A stretch of DNA of 64,000 nt from Bacilli bacterium. GTDB taxonomy: Bacteria; Bacillota_I; Bacilli_A; RFN20; CAG-288. Position numbers and translations under genes: made by a program. How positions within the stretch are numbered: position 1 is the stretch's first letter; each line of letters opens with the position of its first letter. The stretch covers positions 1,342,001 through 1,406,000 of the forward strand of contig JALCLG010000001.1 of NCBI GenBank assembly GCA_022647725.1, given 5' to 3'. Shown piece by piece: positions 10,330 through 17,790 of the stretch. The notes under the pieces are model-generated. The model did not search any database, had not been told where the DNA came from, and saw only the letters and a program-made list of their open reading frames with translations.

Positions 10330-10815
10330 ATCGGGTGGGGAAGTCAGAGGATAAGAGCGAATCCGGAAATGATTCTCTTTGCAATTTGTACGAACTTAGT
10401 CTGTTTATTATAGCTATCGACTCTTTTGATAGTACCTATGCGAGAACAGACAAGTCGATATCTTAAACAGTCACGGAGGTCCTAGAAGTGAGGATATCAC
10501 ATCATTTATAATGACAATTTTCGCATCCTAGGTAAGAAAGACTATCTTTGATGTAAATTCCTTTGATGCAATGCTTGTGAAGTTACTATATTTCGTAAAC
10601 CTCATATCAATACAGTTTCTAAAACCTGATGCCGTTTTGGCCCAGAGGCTTGCTGCCTTTCATATTTGCAAGAAGACCCGTAACTGCAAGGCTTTATTAG
10701 CTACGCCCGGCGGCTGAAAGGTCGTCTGAGAATATAAAGTATGAAGAAAGGGGCCTCGAATTTGCATCATGACTAGGATTGGCACAAGATAAACACAACG
10801 TAGGTAAAAATATAT
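10330..10815 (+). pseudogene. decayed transposase remnant, IS1182-like
   Basis: No intact frame, but conceptual translation in shifting frames recovers order-preserving pieces of an IS1182-type transposase. An ANPEMILFAIC piece is at about 10350-10387. A piece containing CENR and PRSEDIT with a preceding YSYRLF is at 10400-10540. A C-terminal piece RSSENIKYEERGLEFAS, stop, LGLAQDKHNVGK is at 10717-10809. The order matches the N-terminal (DPxMxLK, CxEN) and C-terminal (GLExV, LAHN) family signatures from memory. Several stops and frameshifts, and a length of about a third of a full gene, indicate an old dead copy. The family call is tentative. Confidence 0.35.
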
Positions 10816-10833
10816 GGTTAAATTTTAGATTTC

Positions 10834-11412
10834 TTATTGATCAGAAACCTTTACCCATTTTTTTAATATGGGATTATACTGCTTAATTACTCTAGCTGGT
10901 GAACCAACAGCTACACTAAAATCGGGAAGATCTTTTGTTACAACTGAGTTTGCACCTATAATACAGTGTTTTCCAATTTTAATGTTCCCAATAATGCAAA
11001 CATTTGTACCTATCCATGAATCCTTGCCAATAATAACCCTGTCGTTTTTTCCACAAGCAACACCCTGTGAGACTACAGGTAAATTAATATTTTCATATGC
11101 ATGGTTATAATCTGAAATAAAAATATGAGGACCAGTTAATACATTATCTTCTATGGTAACTGAATTGGCACAACCAATTCTTGAAAACATCCCCAAGTAT
11201 ACGTTGTTGTATATTGTTATTTTTGACTTCTTATATAAACAATGGAGCATGGAATACCCTGCTATTTGAGCTCCTTCGCCGAGAAAAATATTACTGGTGT
11301 TGTTTATCTTACAATGAGGACCAATATAGAACCATTTTTTGAAATGGAAGATTCGATAACGTAAGATGTAAAAAGGGACTAATATTTTTTTACATAAAAT
11401 TTTAAAATCCAT
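10834..11412 (-). CDS. hexapeptide-repeat acyltransferase
   Basis: 192 residues. Left-handed beta-helix of the CapG/WbbJ/maltose-acetyltransferase type, with repeated I/V-G-x4 hexapeptides between about residues 60 and 170 and the closing VTKDLPDFSVAVGSPARVIK signature. It probably acetylates a sugar of the polysaccharide using acetyl-CoA. Begins one base after the stop of the neighbouring acyltransferase (TAGAATG) on the same strand, so the two are one transcript. An N-terminal basic/hydrophobic stretch of about 30 residues may bind membrane. Confidence 0.85.
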   Translation of the reverse strand: MDFKILCKKILVPFYILRYRIFHFKKWFYIGPHCKINNTSNIFLGEGAQIAGYSMLHCLYKKSKITIYNNVYLGMFSRIGCANSVTIEDNVLTGPHIFISDYNHAYENINLPVVSQGVACGKNDRVIIGKDSWIGTNVCIIGNIKIGKHCIIGANSVVTKDLPDFSVAVGSPARVIKQYNPILKKWVKVSDQ

Positions 11413-11413
11413 T

Positions 11414-11980
11414 CTAGTTTGCTTTCTCCCAGCATTTTGACTTTAAATTGTATCTTTTAATCACCTTAGCTGGATTCCCTACTGCCAAACAATAGTCAGG
11501 AATATCTTTTGTAACTATAGATCCTGCACCAACAACAGCATATCTTCCTATTCTAACATTGCCAACAATAGAAACGTTCTGAAATATTCTGCACCCTTCT
11601 TCTAGGAGAATTGTATATTGCTTTTCTTCTGCTCCAAAACCAGCATTTGGATTTATATTGTGTTTATATGACCCAATAAAAACATTAGGAGCCAATATTG
11701 CTCCTTGAATAGAGATGTTGCCTCCGGAACTAATGTAATCATATTCTCCTATCCAAGAATTAATGATTTCAATTTTCGTACTCTCACTTTTTGAAGAGCA
11801 AAAACACTTTATTGTAGCACCATAGGCAATAGTCGAATTAAGCAATTTTAAATATTTGGGCTTATAAAAACGAACCCGAGGATAAATAATGCTTTTTATA
11901 CACTTACCCCGAAGAATTAAAAATGGGTGTAAGAAGAAAGTCATCGCTCGTTTAATAACCTTTTTTATTCTGTTTTTCAC
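11414..11980 (-). CDS. hexapeptide-repeat acyltransferase, first gene of pair
   Basis: 188 residues, same family and layout as its downstream neighbour but clearly diverged (for example IPDYCLAVGNPAKVIKRYN at the end). The longest frame starts at a GTG at 11980 with no ribosome site. The next candidate is ATG at 11944 (residue 13). A minus-strand TATAAT lies at 11992-11987, only 6 bases before the GTG, so a leaderless message is possible. Having two acyltransferases side by side suggests two modification positions. Confidence 0.8.
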   Translation of the reverse strand: MKNRIKKVIKRAMTFFLHPFLILRGKCIKSIIYPRVRFYKPKYLKLLNSTIAYGATIKCFCSSKSESTKIEIINSWIGEYDYISSGGNISIQGAILAPNVFIGSYKHNINPNAGFGAEEKQYTILLEEGCRIFQNVSIVGNVRIGRYAVVGAGSIVTKDIPDYCLAVGNPAKVIKRYNLKSKCWEKAN

Positions 11981-12490
11981 AATTTAATTATAATTCTAAA
12001 GCTTATAAAGATTCAATAAATAGTGATCTGTTTCAATTGACAATATTGTTCATACTGTTGGAATCAAGAGACAATAATAAACCCCATTAGTTTTAAAATT
12101 CGAGGATACTATAAAATGCAAAAATGAAGTACTTATTGTATCACTAAAAGCTCTTATTTAGTCTTTCATTATCATTAGTTCCTTCTCTTGTCATGAACGT
12201 ATTTTATCCTCTATTTCTGGAATATCGATAAAACGCTTCATATATTTTCTTATTGTGCGAGATTGTCAGAAAGAAATCATTGTTTTTAAAGCAAAACTCT
12301 AATAACACAACTTCGAAAAGTCACTAACATTGAAGCTTGATTTTAGTTAGAAAGGACTTTACTGGTGAAGAAACAACATTTATTACTCCTTTCGTTTTTT
12401 TAAAAATTTAGCAACCTAAATAACATTTTTTAGTGCAAAGATCAACAAACTGTAGTGTGGCTTATTTTGATTGTCTATAGTCTAAGTATA
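11981..12490. other. AT-rich intergenic region
   Basis: About 500 bases between divergent acyltransferase and flippase genes. No protein-like frame. It contains several short A/T tracts and a possible -10 (TATAAT, 12487-12492) for the downstream gene. Confidence 0.5.
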
Positions 12491-12634
12491 ATGCGAATAA
12501 TATTTAAAATTAAACTTAATTTAATAGTCTTTCTTATTATTCTTCTCATTTTTCCTGCTTTTTATTTATTAGGAGTTAAATCTTTAACCATAAATGTCAT
12601 TGCCTTTTTTCTTCATCTCTATTACAATTGTTAA
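12491..12634 (+). CDS. possible 47-residue membrane peptide upstream of wzx
   Basis: Short frame of 47 codons from ATG 12491 to TAA 12632-12634. Residues 8-27 form one hydrophobic helix (KLNLIVFLIILLIFPAFYLL). Its stop is one base before the second candidate start of the flippase (TAACATG). That arrangement suggests either translational coupling or the tail of a lost membrane gene. No visible ribosome site; low certainty. Confidence 0.25.
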   Translation: MRIIFKIKLNLIVFLIILLIFPAFYLLGVKSLTINVIAFFLHLYYNC

Positions 12635-12635
12635 C

Positions 12636-14291
12636 ATGCAAATAAACGAGAAGAAAAAGGTCAATAATAAGAGCATTGGTAAAAATTATATTCTTAATGT
12701 AATTTATCAGGTGTTTCTTTTGATTGTTCCTTTAATTACTACACCTTATCTCTCTCGTGTTTTAGGTGTGGAGGGAATTGGGCAATATAGTTTTTCTAGT
12801 TCAATAGCTAATTATTTTGCCTTGATGGCTGCCCTAGGTTTTGGGTATTATGCTCAACGGGAAATTGCAAAGCATCAGGGCGACAAGGAATCTCAATCTA
12901 TCATTTTTTGGGAGATATTAATAGTACGTTTTTTTTCAACGTTGCTTAGTACTCTTCTATGTTGCTCACTTGAATGGGCCGGAATCTATAAAACATATTC
13001 GTTGTTAATGTGGTGGTGGGTACTTTATATTGTTGGCACTGAATTTGATGTTACTTTTTTTTTCCAAGGTAATGAAGATTTTGGAAAGATAGTTGGGCGT
13101 AATCTTATTGCAAAAATACTTTCAATTATTCTTATTTTCTGCCTTGTCAAAAATAGTAATCAAGTTTGGGTATATTTGGTTTGCAATATTGGCGGAACCA
13201 TTGCAGGAAATCTTTCCCTTTGGTTCTATCTTCCCAAATGCCTTCAGAAAATTGACCCATCAAAATTGCGGCCTTGGCGGCATTTTGCCCCAACACTGCG
13301 ACTGTTCCTTCCCACGATTGCTACTTCTGTTTATACTATGCTTGACAAAACCCTTCTTGGATTACTTATTCAAGAAACCTATGTTGTTCAAGAAAGCCAA
13401 CTTATAAATGGAGTGGAAACTATTGTAAATGTAACGAAACGCTATTCTGATTTAGAAAATGGATATTATGAACAATCAGAAAAAGTAGTGAAAATGGCTA
13501 TGACTATTATTACTGCCTTAGGGATTGTTATGATTCCAAGGAATTCTACTGAATTTGCGAAAGGAAATATTGAAAACGTAAAGCGAAACATTTATTATGC
13601 AACTAACTTTGTTTGGGCCTTAGGCATTCCTTTAATGCTTGGAATTGCAGCAATTGCCCCTAATTTAGTGCCTTGGTTTTTAGGCAACGGATTCAAAAAA
13701 TGTATCCTTCTGATGCAGCTTTTCACTCCGTTAATTTTGATTATTGGTTTCAGTAATGTCTTTGGACTCCAATATTTGGTTCCAACTCAACGAGACGGAA
13801 AATTTACAATAGGCATTATTTCAGGTGCAATTACAAATCTTATCTTGGATGTCATTCTTATTCATTTTTATTGGTCAATCGGGGCTGTGATAGCAACTTT
13901 GGTTGCCGAGACAGTTGTTACTTCTGTGATGATGATTATGATCCATAAAGAGATTTCCTTTAAAAGAATCCTTTTCCAGTCCTGGAAGTACCTCATTGCC
14001 GGTGGTGCTATGTTTGCTTGTGTCTATGTGACTCAGCACTATCTTGCTCCTACCATCCTTAACACCTTCCTCCTCATCCTAGAGGGAATAGTGGTCTATG
14101 CTCTCCTTGTCTTATTAATGAGAGATAGGTTCTCCTTGGATCTTATCCATCGAGGAATCCTTAAGATAAAGCAGATAAGAGAAAAGATGAGAAGACACGG
14201 AAAGGCAGAAGCGGCCGAGACTTCAGATGCTTCTACCTCTACTAATACTGAAAGCTCTCAAGATGAAAAGAAAGGCACTCCTAGAAGCTAA
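12636..14291 (+). CDS. Wzx-type polysaccharide flippase (first locus)
   Basis: Lipid-linked repeat-unit flippase of the MOP/RfbX family, about 551 residues from ATG 12636 and 12-14 membrane segments. Signatures include the VPLITTPYLSRVLGVEGIGQYSF opening (residues about 29-51) and the EFDVTFFFQGNEDFG segment. The longest frame starts at 12594, but that adds a hydrophobic 14-residue extension overlapping a short upstream frame. I prefer 12636 because the remaining N-terminus matches the family. The C-terminal 40 residues are Ser/Thr/Glu-rich and unusual. Base composition shifts from AT-rich to moderate GC at about 13900, where the C-terminus resembles the second locus, which hints at recombination. 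Confidence 0.85.
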   Translation: MQINEKKKVNNKSIGKNYILNVIYQVFLLIVPLITTPYLSRVLGVEGIGQYSFSSSIANYFALMAALGFGYYAQREIAKHQGDKESQSIIFWEILIVRFFSTLLSTLLCCSLEWAGIYKTYSLLMWWWVLYIVGTEFDVTFFFQGNEDFGKIVGRNLIAKILSIILIFCLVKNSNQVWVYLVCNIGGTIAGNLSLWFYLPKCLQKIDPSKLRPWRHFAPTLRLFLPTIATSVYTMLDKTLLGLLIQETYVVQESQLINGVETIVNVTKRYSDLENGYYEQSEKVVKMAMTIITALGIVMIPRNSTEFAKGNIENVKRNIYYATNFVWALGIPLMLGIAAIAPNLVPWFLGNGFKKCILLMQLFTPLILIIGFSNVFGLQYLVPTQRDGKFTIGIISGAITNLILDVILIHFYWSIGAVIATLVAETVVTSVMMIMIHKEISFKRILFQSWKYLIAGGAMFACVYVTQHYLAPTILNTFLLILEGIVVYALLVLLMRDRFSLDLIHRGILKIKQIREKMRRHGKAEAAETSDASTSTNTESSQDEKKGTPRS

Positions 14292-14330
14292 TGAACTCCT
14301 AGAGTGTTTCAGCCTTAGGAGTGCCATTCT
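14274..14330 (+). terminator. terminator after wzx
   Basis: Perfect 10-base arms GGCACTCCTA (14274-14283) and TAGGAGTGCC (14316-14325) followed by a T-rich run. An alternative inner arm ACTCCTA (14295-14301) pairs with the same 3' arm. The outer left arm lies inside the coding end. Confidence 0.55.
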
Positions 14331-14520
14331 TCTATTCTGAGTCCTTAATAAGTGGAGACATTTTTGGAGGATTGATTCACTAAAAAATCTCTCCGTGTAG
14401 ACTGGTTTATATGGTAACTGCTATTTCAGCTGCATGCTTAACCATGATCATAATGAATTCAACATGAAAAGGAGTATTGCCTTCCTATACAAGGCTATTA
14501 GGAACACAAAGGAACTAGGG

Positions 14521-14554
14521 GCTGAGGGGAAGTCCCCTGATTAGCAGCTTTTTT
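14521..14554 (+). terminator. GC-rich hairpin with U-run
   Basis: GCTG, AGGGG, AAGT loop, CCCCT, bulge, CAGC, then six T. It sits just before the high-GC transposase fragment and may be the terminator of an earlier gene or the border of the inserted element. Confidence 0.5.
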
Positions 14555-14923
14555 AGTGCGCATGGTGGCTTCTTCGCGAGGTTCTCGCGGGTGTCCGGGA
14601 TGATGCTCCACTCCGACCAGGGGTGGCAGTACCGGATGGACTGCTACCGGAGGGCCCTGAGGGACCACGGGGTGGTCCAGTCGATGTCGAGGAAGGGCAA
14701 CTGCCTCGACAACGCCGAGACGGAGAACCTGTTCTCGGTGATGAAGAAGGAGATGTTCTACGGACACGAAAAGGAATTCCGCAGCTTCGCGGAATTCCGG
14801 GACAGGCTTGACGAATACGTCGTCTGGTACAACACGGAACGGATAAAGCAGCGGATCGGCGGCGCTCCTGTGGAACACAGGAGCATGCATCCCCTTCCCC
14901 TGCTGTGCTACAATACTATTTAA
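14555..14923 (+). pseudogene. IS3-family transposase (OrfB) 3' fragment
   Basis: Only the last ~110 residues of an IS3/IS150-type integrase-fold transposase survive. The motif LHSDQGWQY carries the second catalytic Asp, and GNCLDNAETENLFSVMKKE carries the catalytic Glu. It ends in the typical YNTERI and 'GGAPVEHR' region. The first catalytic Asp and OrfA are missing. The fragment is about 60% GC inside a 30-35% GC neighbourhood. A possible right end (AAAGTCCA) is near 14924-14931; no left end is seen. Confidence 0.85.
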
Positions 14924-15085
14924 AGTCCAACATCAAGAGTTCACTTTTTTTGAATTTTGGGAATGAATATGCTCCAGTTCTTATAAAATGTCTAATTTCC
15001 TTCATACTTATATTTTAGTTATTATGATAATTTTAATATTTTTAAAAAAGCGAAGTAAAATAGTATTTTTTATATTAAAAGCGAA

Positions 15086-15112
15086 TATAATAAGTACGAC
15101 AAAACAAAGGAG
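15086..15112 (+). promoter_or_regulatory. -10 box and ribosome site of cyclase operon
   Basis: TATAAT at 15086-15091 and AAAGGAG at 15106-15112, ten bases before the ATG at 15122. No clear -35. Confidence 0.5.
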
Positions 15113-15121
15113 AATGAACAT

Positions 15122-16519
15122 ATGTATTTCCAAAAAGGCATTCATCTGTACATTAATATAAGTAATTTGGCAGATATGGTTGAAAGTGTTGGCAATGACA
15201 CTTTCTTAATTAATAAGATTTTTTATGGAATAAATCTCTATAATCACAACATTGAACAATATATTTCAACTTTGCAAGATGTCAGCATCGAAAAATTGAC
15301 AGGGTCACGGATTCATATAGTATTTAAAGATTCGGTGAATTTGGCCCAGGTTTTTCTTGATGTAGTCAAATATTCTTTCTCATTGATCAATAATCTGAAT
15401 AATGATGCAAGGCTTAATAGTTTAGCTAATTTTGAATTAAATGCAGGTGCTGATTATGGCGAATACTTGGATTGGCCAGTCATTTATCTTACCAATGTTT
15501 TGGAAAATAATACTATTGGCATTCCTGCAAGTCGTGCAGCTAAGATACAATCTAAGGCCGGTGATGGAATGCTTGTTATTACGGATGCGCTTTATCACAG
15601 ATTGGGGACGGCCACCATTTTCAATGAGATTCTGGCTCCTCAAGGGGCTGGGCTTGATGCTTTCCGTGATATTAGGCAGCAATACAACGGAATACATCTT
15701 TATGGGCTTTCCTTATCAGCTCTGCCAATAGTTCTTAATGAAACGGAAAATTCCTTGATGAGTGAATTTTCAAGCCATTTGAAAATGTACCAAAGAGACT
15801 CATCATATTCCGATACTCTCTTGAGTTTTATTAAAGACAAAACATATTCCAATCCGCAAAAAGAAACGGGATTTGTTTTTTACTCTGACATTCGAGGTTC
15901 AACACAATTGTTAGAGAAAAACAAAGATCGTCTTGATAAAATATCAACGGATTTGATGAACGAAGTTTTGAAAATGCTTGAAAAAGTTTTTGAGGAAAAG
16001 CTTGTGCATGTTCAGGTTCAAGGTGATCGGGAATCGTGTATAGGAATAGCAATTGGAAATTTAACGCTTGAAAATATAGCCATAAGAATAATACATTGTG
16101 GTTTTTCAATCTTGTCTAATTCCACTTCTTCTTTTAATAAGGTATTTAGCCTTTCCAACCAGTCCTTAGCCGTAGGAATTGGAGTTTCTTATGGAGACTT
16201 TTATGAATCAATTATCTCTAAAAATCAACGCCAGGATCATTTGATACTTGGGAAAACTGTTATCAGTGCTGATAATACTGAAGATAAGGGAGCGGCTGAA
16301 AAGAATACCTTTGCACTAGATGAATCGGCATTTCGTAAAATTTCTAATACTAATGATAAAGGCTTCAATAAAACAATTCAAGAAAAATTCATCCATAAGG
16401 GAAGATATTATGTTGCAAGTTGCGATGGAAATGAATTTTTACGTAGATGGATGGAACTAAATTTAAAAAATGATAACGAACAATCAAAGCTTAACGAAGC
16501 CAAACCTTATTGTAAATAA
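15122..16519 (+). CDS. tandem class III nucleotide cyclase (Pycsar-like PycC)
   Basis: 465 residues with two cyclase-homology domains. The second (about 248-410) has the metal motif FVFYSDIRGS with D256 and the second metal position QGD302, then GIGVSYGDF and an ILGKTVISADNTE strand. The first (about 6-165) is degenerate at both metal sites (N12, S62) but keeps the GIPASRAAKIQ helix (133-143) that matches the family's vNxAaRL segment. Such proteins make a cyclic nucleotide on phage infection in Pycsar systems, which couple a cyclase to a membrane or TIR effector. Two genes downstream is a membrane protein of the PycTM type. The product nucleotide is not predictable by eye. Confidence 0.75.
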   Translation: MYFQKGIHLYINISNLADMVESVGNDTFLINKIFYGINLYNHNIEQYISTLQDVSIEKLTGSRIHIVFKDSVNLAQVFLDVVKYSFSLINNLNNDARLNSLANFELNAGADYGEYLDWPVIYLTNVLENNTIGIPASRAAKIQSKAGDGMLVITDALYHRLGTATIFNEILAPQGAGLDAFRDIRQQYNGIHLYGLSLSALPIVLNETENSLMSEFSSHLKMYQRDSSYSDTLLSFIKDKTYSNPQKETGFVFYSDIRGSTQLLEKNKDRLDKISTDLMNEVLKMLEKVFEEKLVHVQVQGDRESCIGIAIGNLTLENIAIRIIHCGFSILSNSTSSFNKVFSLSNQSLAVGIGVSYGDFYESIISKNQRQDHLILGKTVISADNTEDKGAAEKNTFALDESAFRKISNTNDKGFNKTIQEKFIHKGRYYVASCDGNEFLRRWMELNLKNDNEQSKLNEAKPYCK

Positions 16520-17117
16520 AAATATAATTCAGCCACCTACAGCTAAATTTAATGCAAACGAAATCTTAGAAATTTGTAAGGAAGATAATCACTTTTTTCA
16601 TAAAAGACGTCGCTATAAAAAGTACAAGAGAGTAGTAGACTCCTATTTTAAGTATACCGTCCTGCCTTTTTTCCCAGAGCTTCACATTGTTCACACAGAC
16701 TATGCTTTTTCCTATATATACGGCTATTGTCTTTCTAGTGAGCAAAGCAATTTCCTTGAAAATGACGATTCCTATAAATATCTATTTGGTTTTCCTTTTG
16801 TAGGTGTCATTGTAATAAAGCAAAGGTCTCTACTTAGGTTGGATATTTACGATGCTTATCATGTCTTCAATTTTCCTCTTCTGTATGATTCAAAAGGGGT
16901 TCCTCTCAACATTTGCCATATTTATTCACCCGATAGGAACAGCTCGCTTGCTAAAGTTTGTGCGTATCGAGAGGACGATATTTCATCAAAGAATTTTTTG
17001 ATTGCTCCCATTAAAAGTTCCAACAGTCTTTATTTGGCATATATGGCCTATGATAAAGGGGAACCATTTACTCTTCATTGCCATAAACATTATAGTAAAC
17101 CTGGGGATCCCGATTAG
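16470..17117 (+). CDS. unknown protein inside Pycsar-like operon
   Basis: 215 residues, not recognised. It begins 50 bases inside the cyclase gene in another frame and ends 16 bases before the membrane effector start, so all three are probably one transcript. It is rich in aromatic and basic residues (KRRRYKKYKR near 47-56; many Y/F), has no clear membrane helix and no signal peptide. Known Pycsar operons are usually just cyclase plus effector, so this gene is an unexplained extra. It could be a regulator, an adaptor or a second effector; there is no evidence to choose. Confidence 0.65.
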   Translation: MITNNQSLTKPNLIVNKNIIQPPTAKFNANEILEICKEDNHFFHKRRRYKKYKRVVDSYFKYTVLPFFPELHIVHTDYAFSYIYGYCLSSEQSNFLENDDSYKYLFGFPFVGVIVIKQRSLLRLDIYDAYHVFNFPLLYDSKGVPLNICHIYSPDRNSSLAKVCAYREDDISSKNFLIAPIKSSNSLYLAYMAYDKGEPFTLHCHKHYSKPGDPD

Positions 17118-17121
17118 GAGG
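17116..17121 (+). promoter_or_regulatory. ribosome site fixing effector start
   Basis: AGGAGG 12 bases before ATG 17134; it decides this start over the longer frame opening at 17002, which would overlap the upstream gene by 116 bases. Confidence 0.7.
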
Positions 17122-17133
17122 GCGAGAAAAACA

Positions 17134-17733
17134 ATGGTAGAAAAAAACAAGGAAAAGGAAGCTTTTGAAAACCAAAAATCGGTCTTAGAAAAGGAAAGCG
17201 CAATTATCTATGACCAATTAACTTTTGTGGACAATAAATGTAACTTTGTCTTTGCAGCATCTATTGCTTTGCTTGCCGCAGCATTTGCTGCTTTATTCGG
17301 ATTACTTGGAACGGGTTATTTGGAGTTACATTATGATCCTCAAAATTTCACCCTATGGTTTTTATTCACCTATTGGATTTTAGGTTTTTTGGGAAGTTCT
17401 CTCATTTCATTGTATGCTATTAGACCAAATTTAAGCAAAAACACTGGTGATAGGGATAAAAACATTTTCTTTTTCGGTGATATATCAACTATTAATTCTT
17501 ATTCTGAATTCAGAAATGCAATTTGCACAAAACAGCTTTTGGAGAATTTACTTAACGAAAATATTCAGGTATCGAAGATTGTAACGGAGAAAAATAAAAG
17601 AGTACATACAAGTTGCTTGGTACTAGCAACTACTCTTTTTCCGCTCTATCCTCTTATTATACTTTTTGAAAATCTTCTTCGAAAAAAAGCCGAAAGAAGG
17701 TTTAAATTAATCCTCCATAAAATTGCTAAATAA
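17134..17733 (+). CDS. Pycsar-type membrane effector (PycTM-like)
   Basis: 199 residues. Layout: short coiled N-terminus, TM1 (about 35-60, after FVDNKC), TM2 (about 75-100, ending in LYAIRP), then a cytoplasmic segment with NIFFFGDI and YSEFRNAI, a helix ending VTEKNKR, and TM3 (about 155-180). This order matches the Pycsar effector family (formerly DUF5706), thought to bind the cyclic nucleotide and disrupt the inner membrane. Third gene of the cyclase operon. The family call is from memory of the motif pattern. Confidence 0.7.
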   Translation: MVEKNKEKEAFENQKSVLEKESAIIYDQLTFVDNKCNFVFAASIALLAAAFAALFGLLGTGYLELHYDPQNFTLWFLFTYWILGFLGSSLISLYAIRPNLSKNTGDRDKNIFFFGDISTINSYSEFRNAICTKQLLENLLNENIQVSKIVTEKNKRVHTSCLVLATTLFPLYPLIILFENLLRKKAERRFKLILHKIAK

Positions 17734-17790
17734 ATAGAATAGTTCTTTTATTCAATTAATAGCTGTTTTATCTATATGATATCGCACAAC

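Noticed and set aside
14498..14890. 130-codon minus-strand frame
   Set aside because: Shadow of the high-GC transposase fragment.
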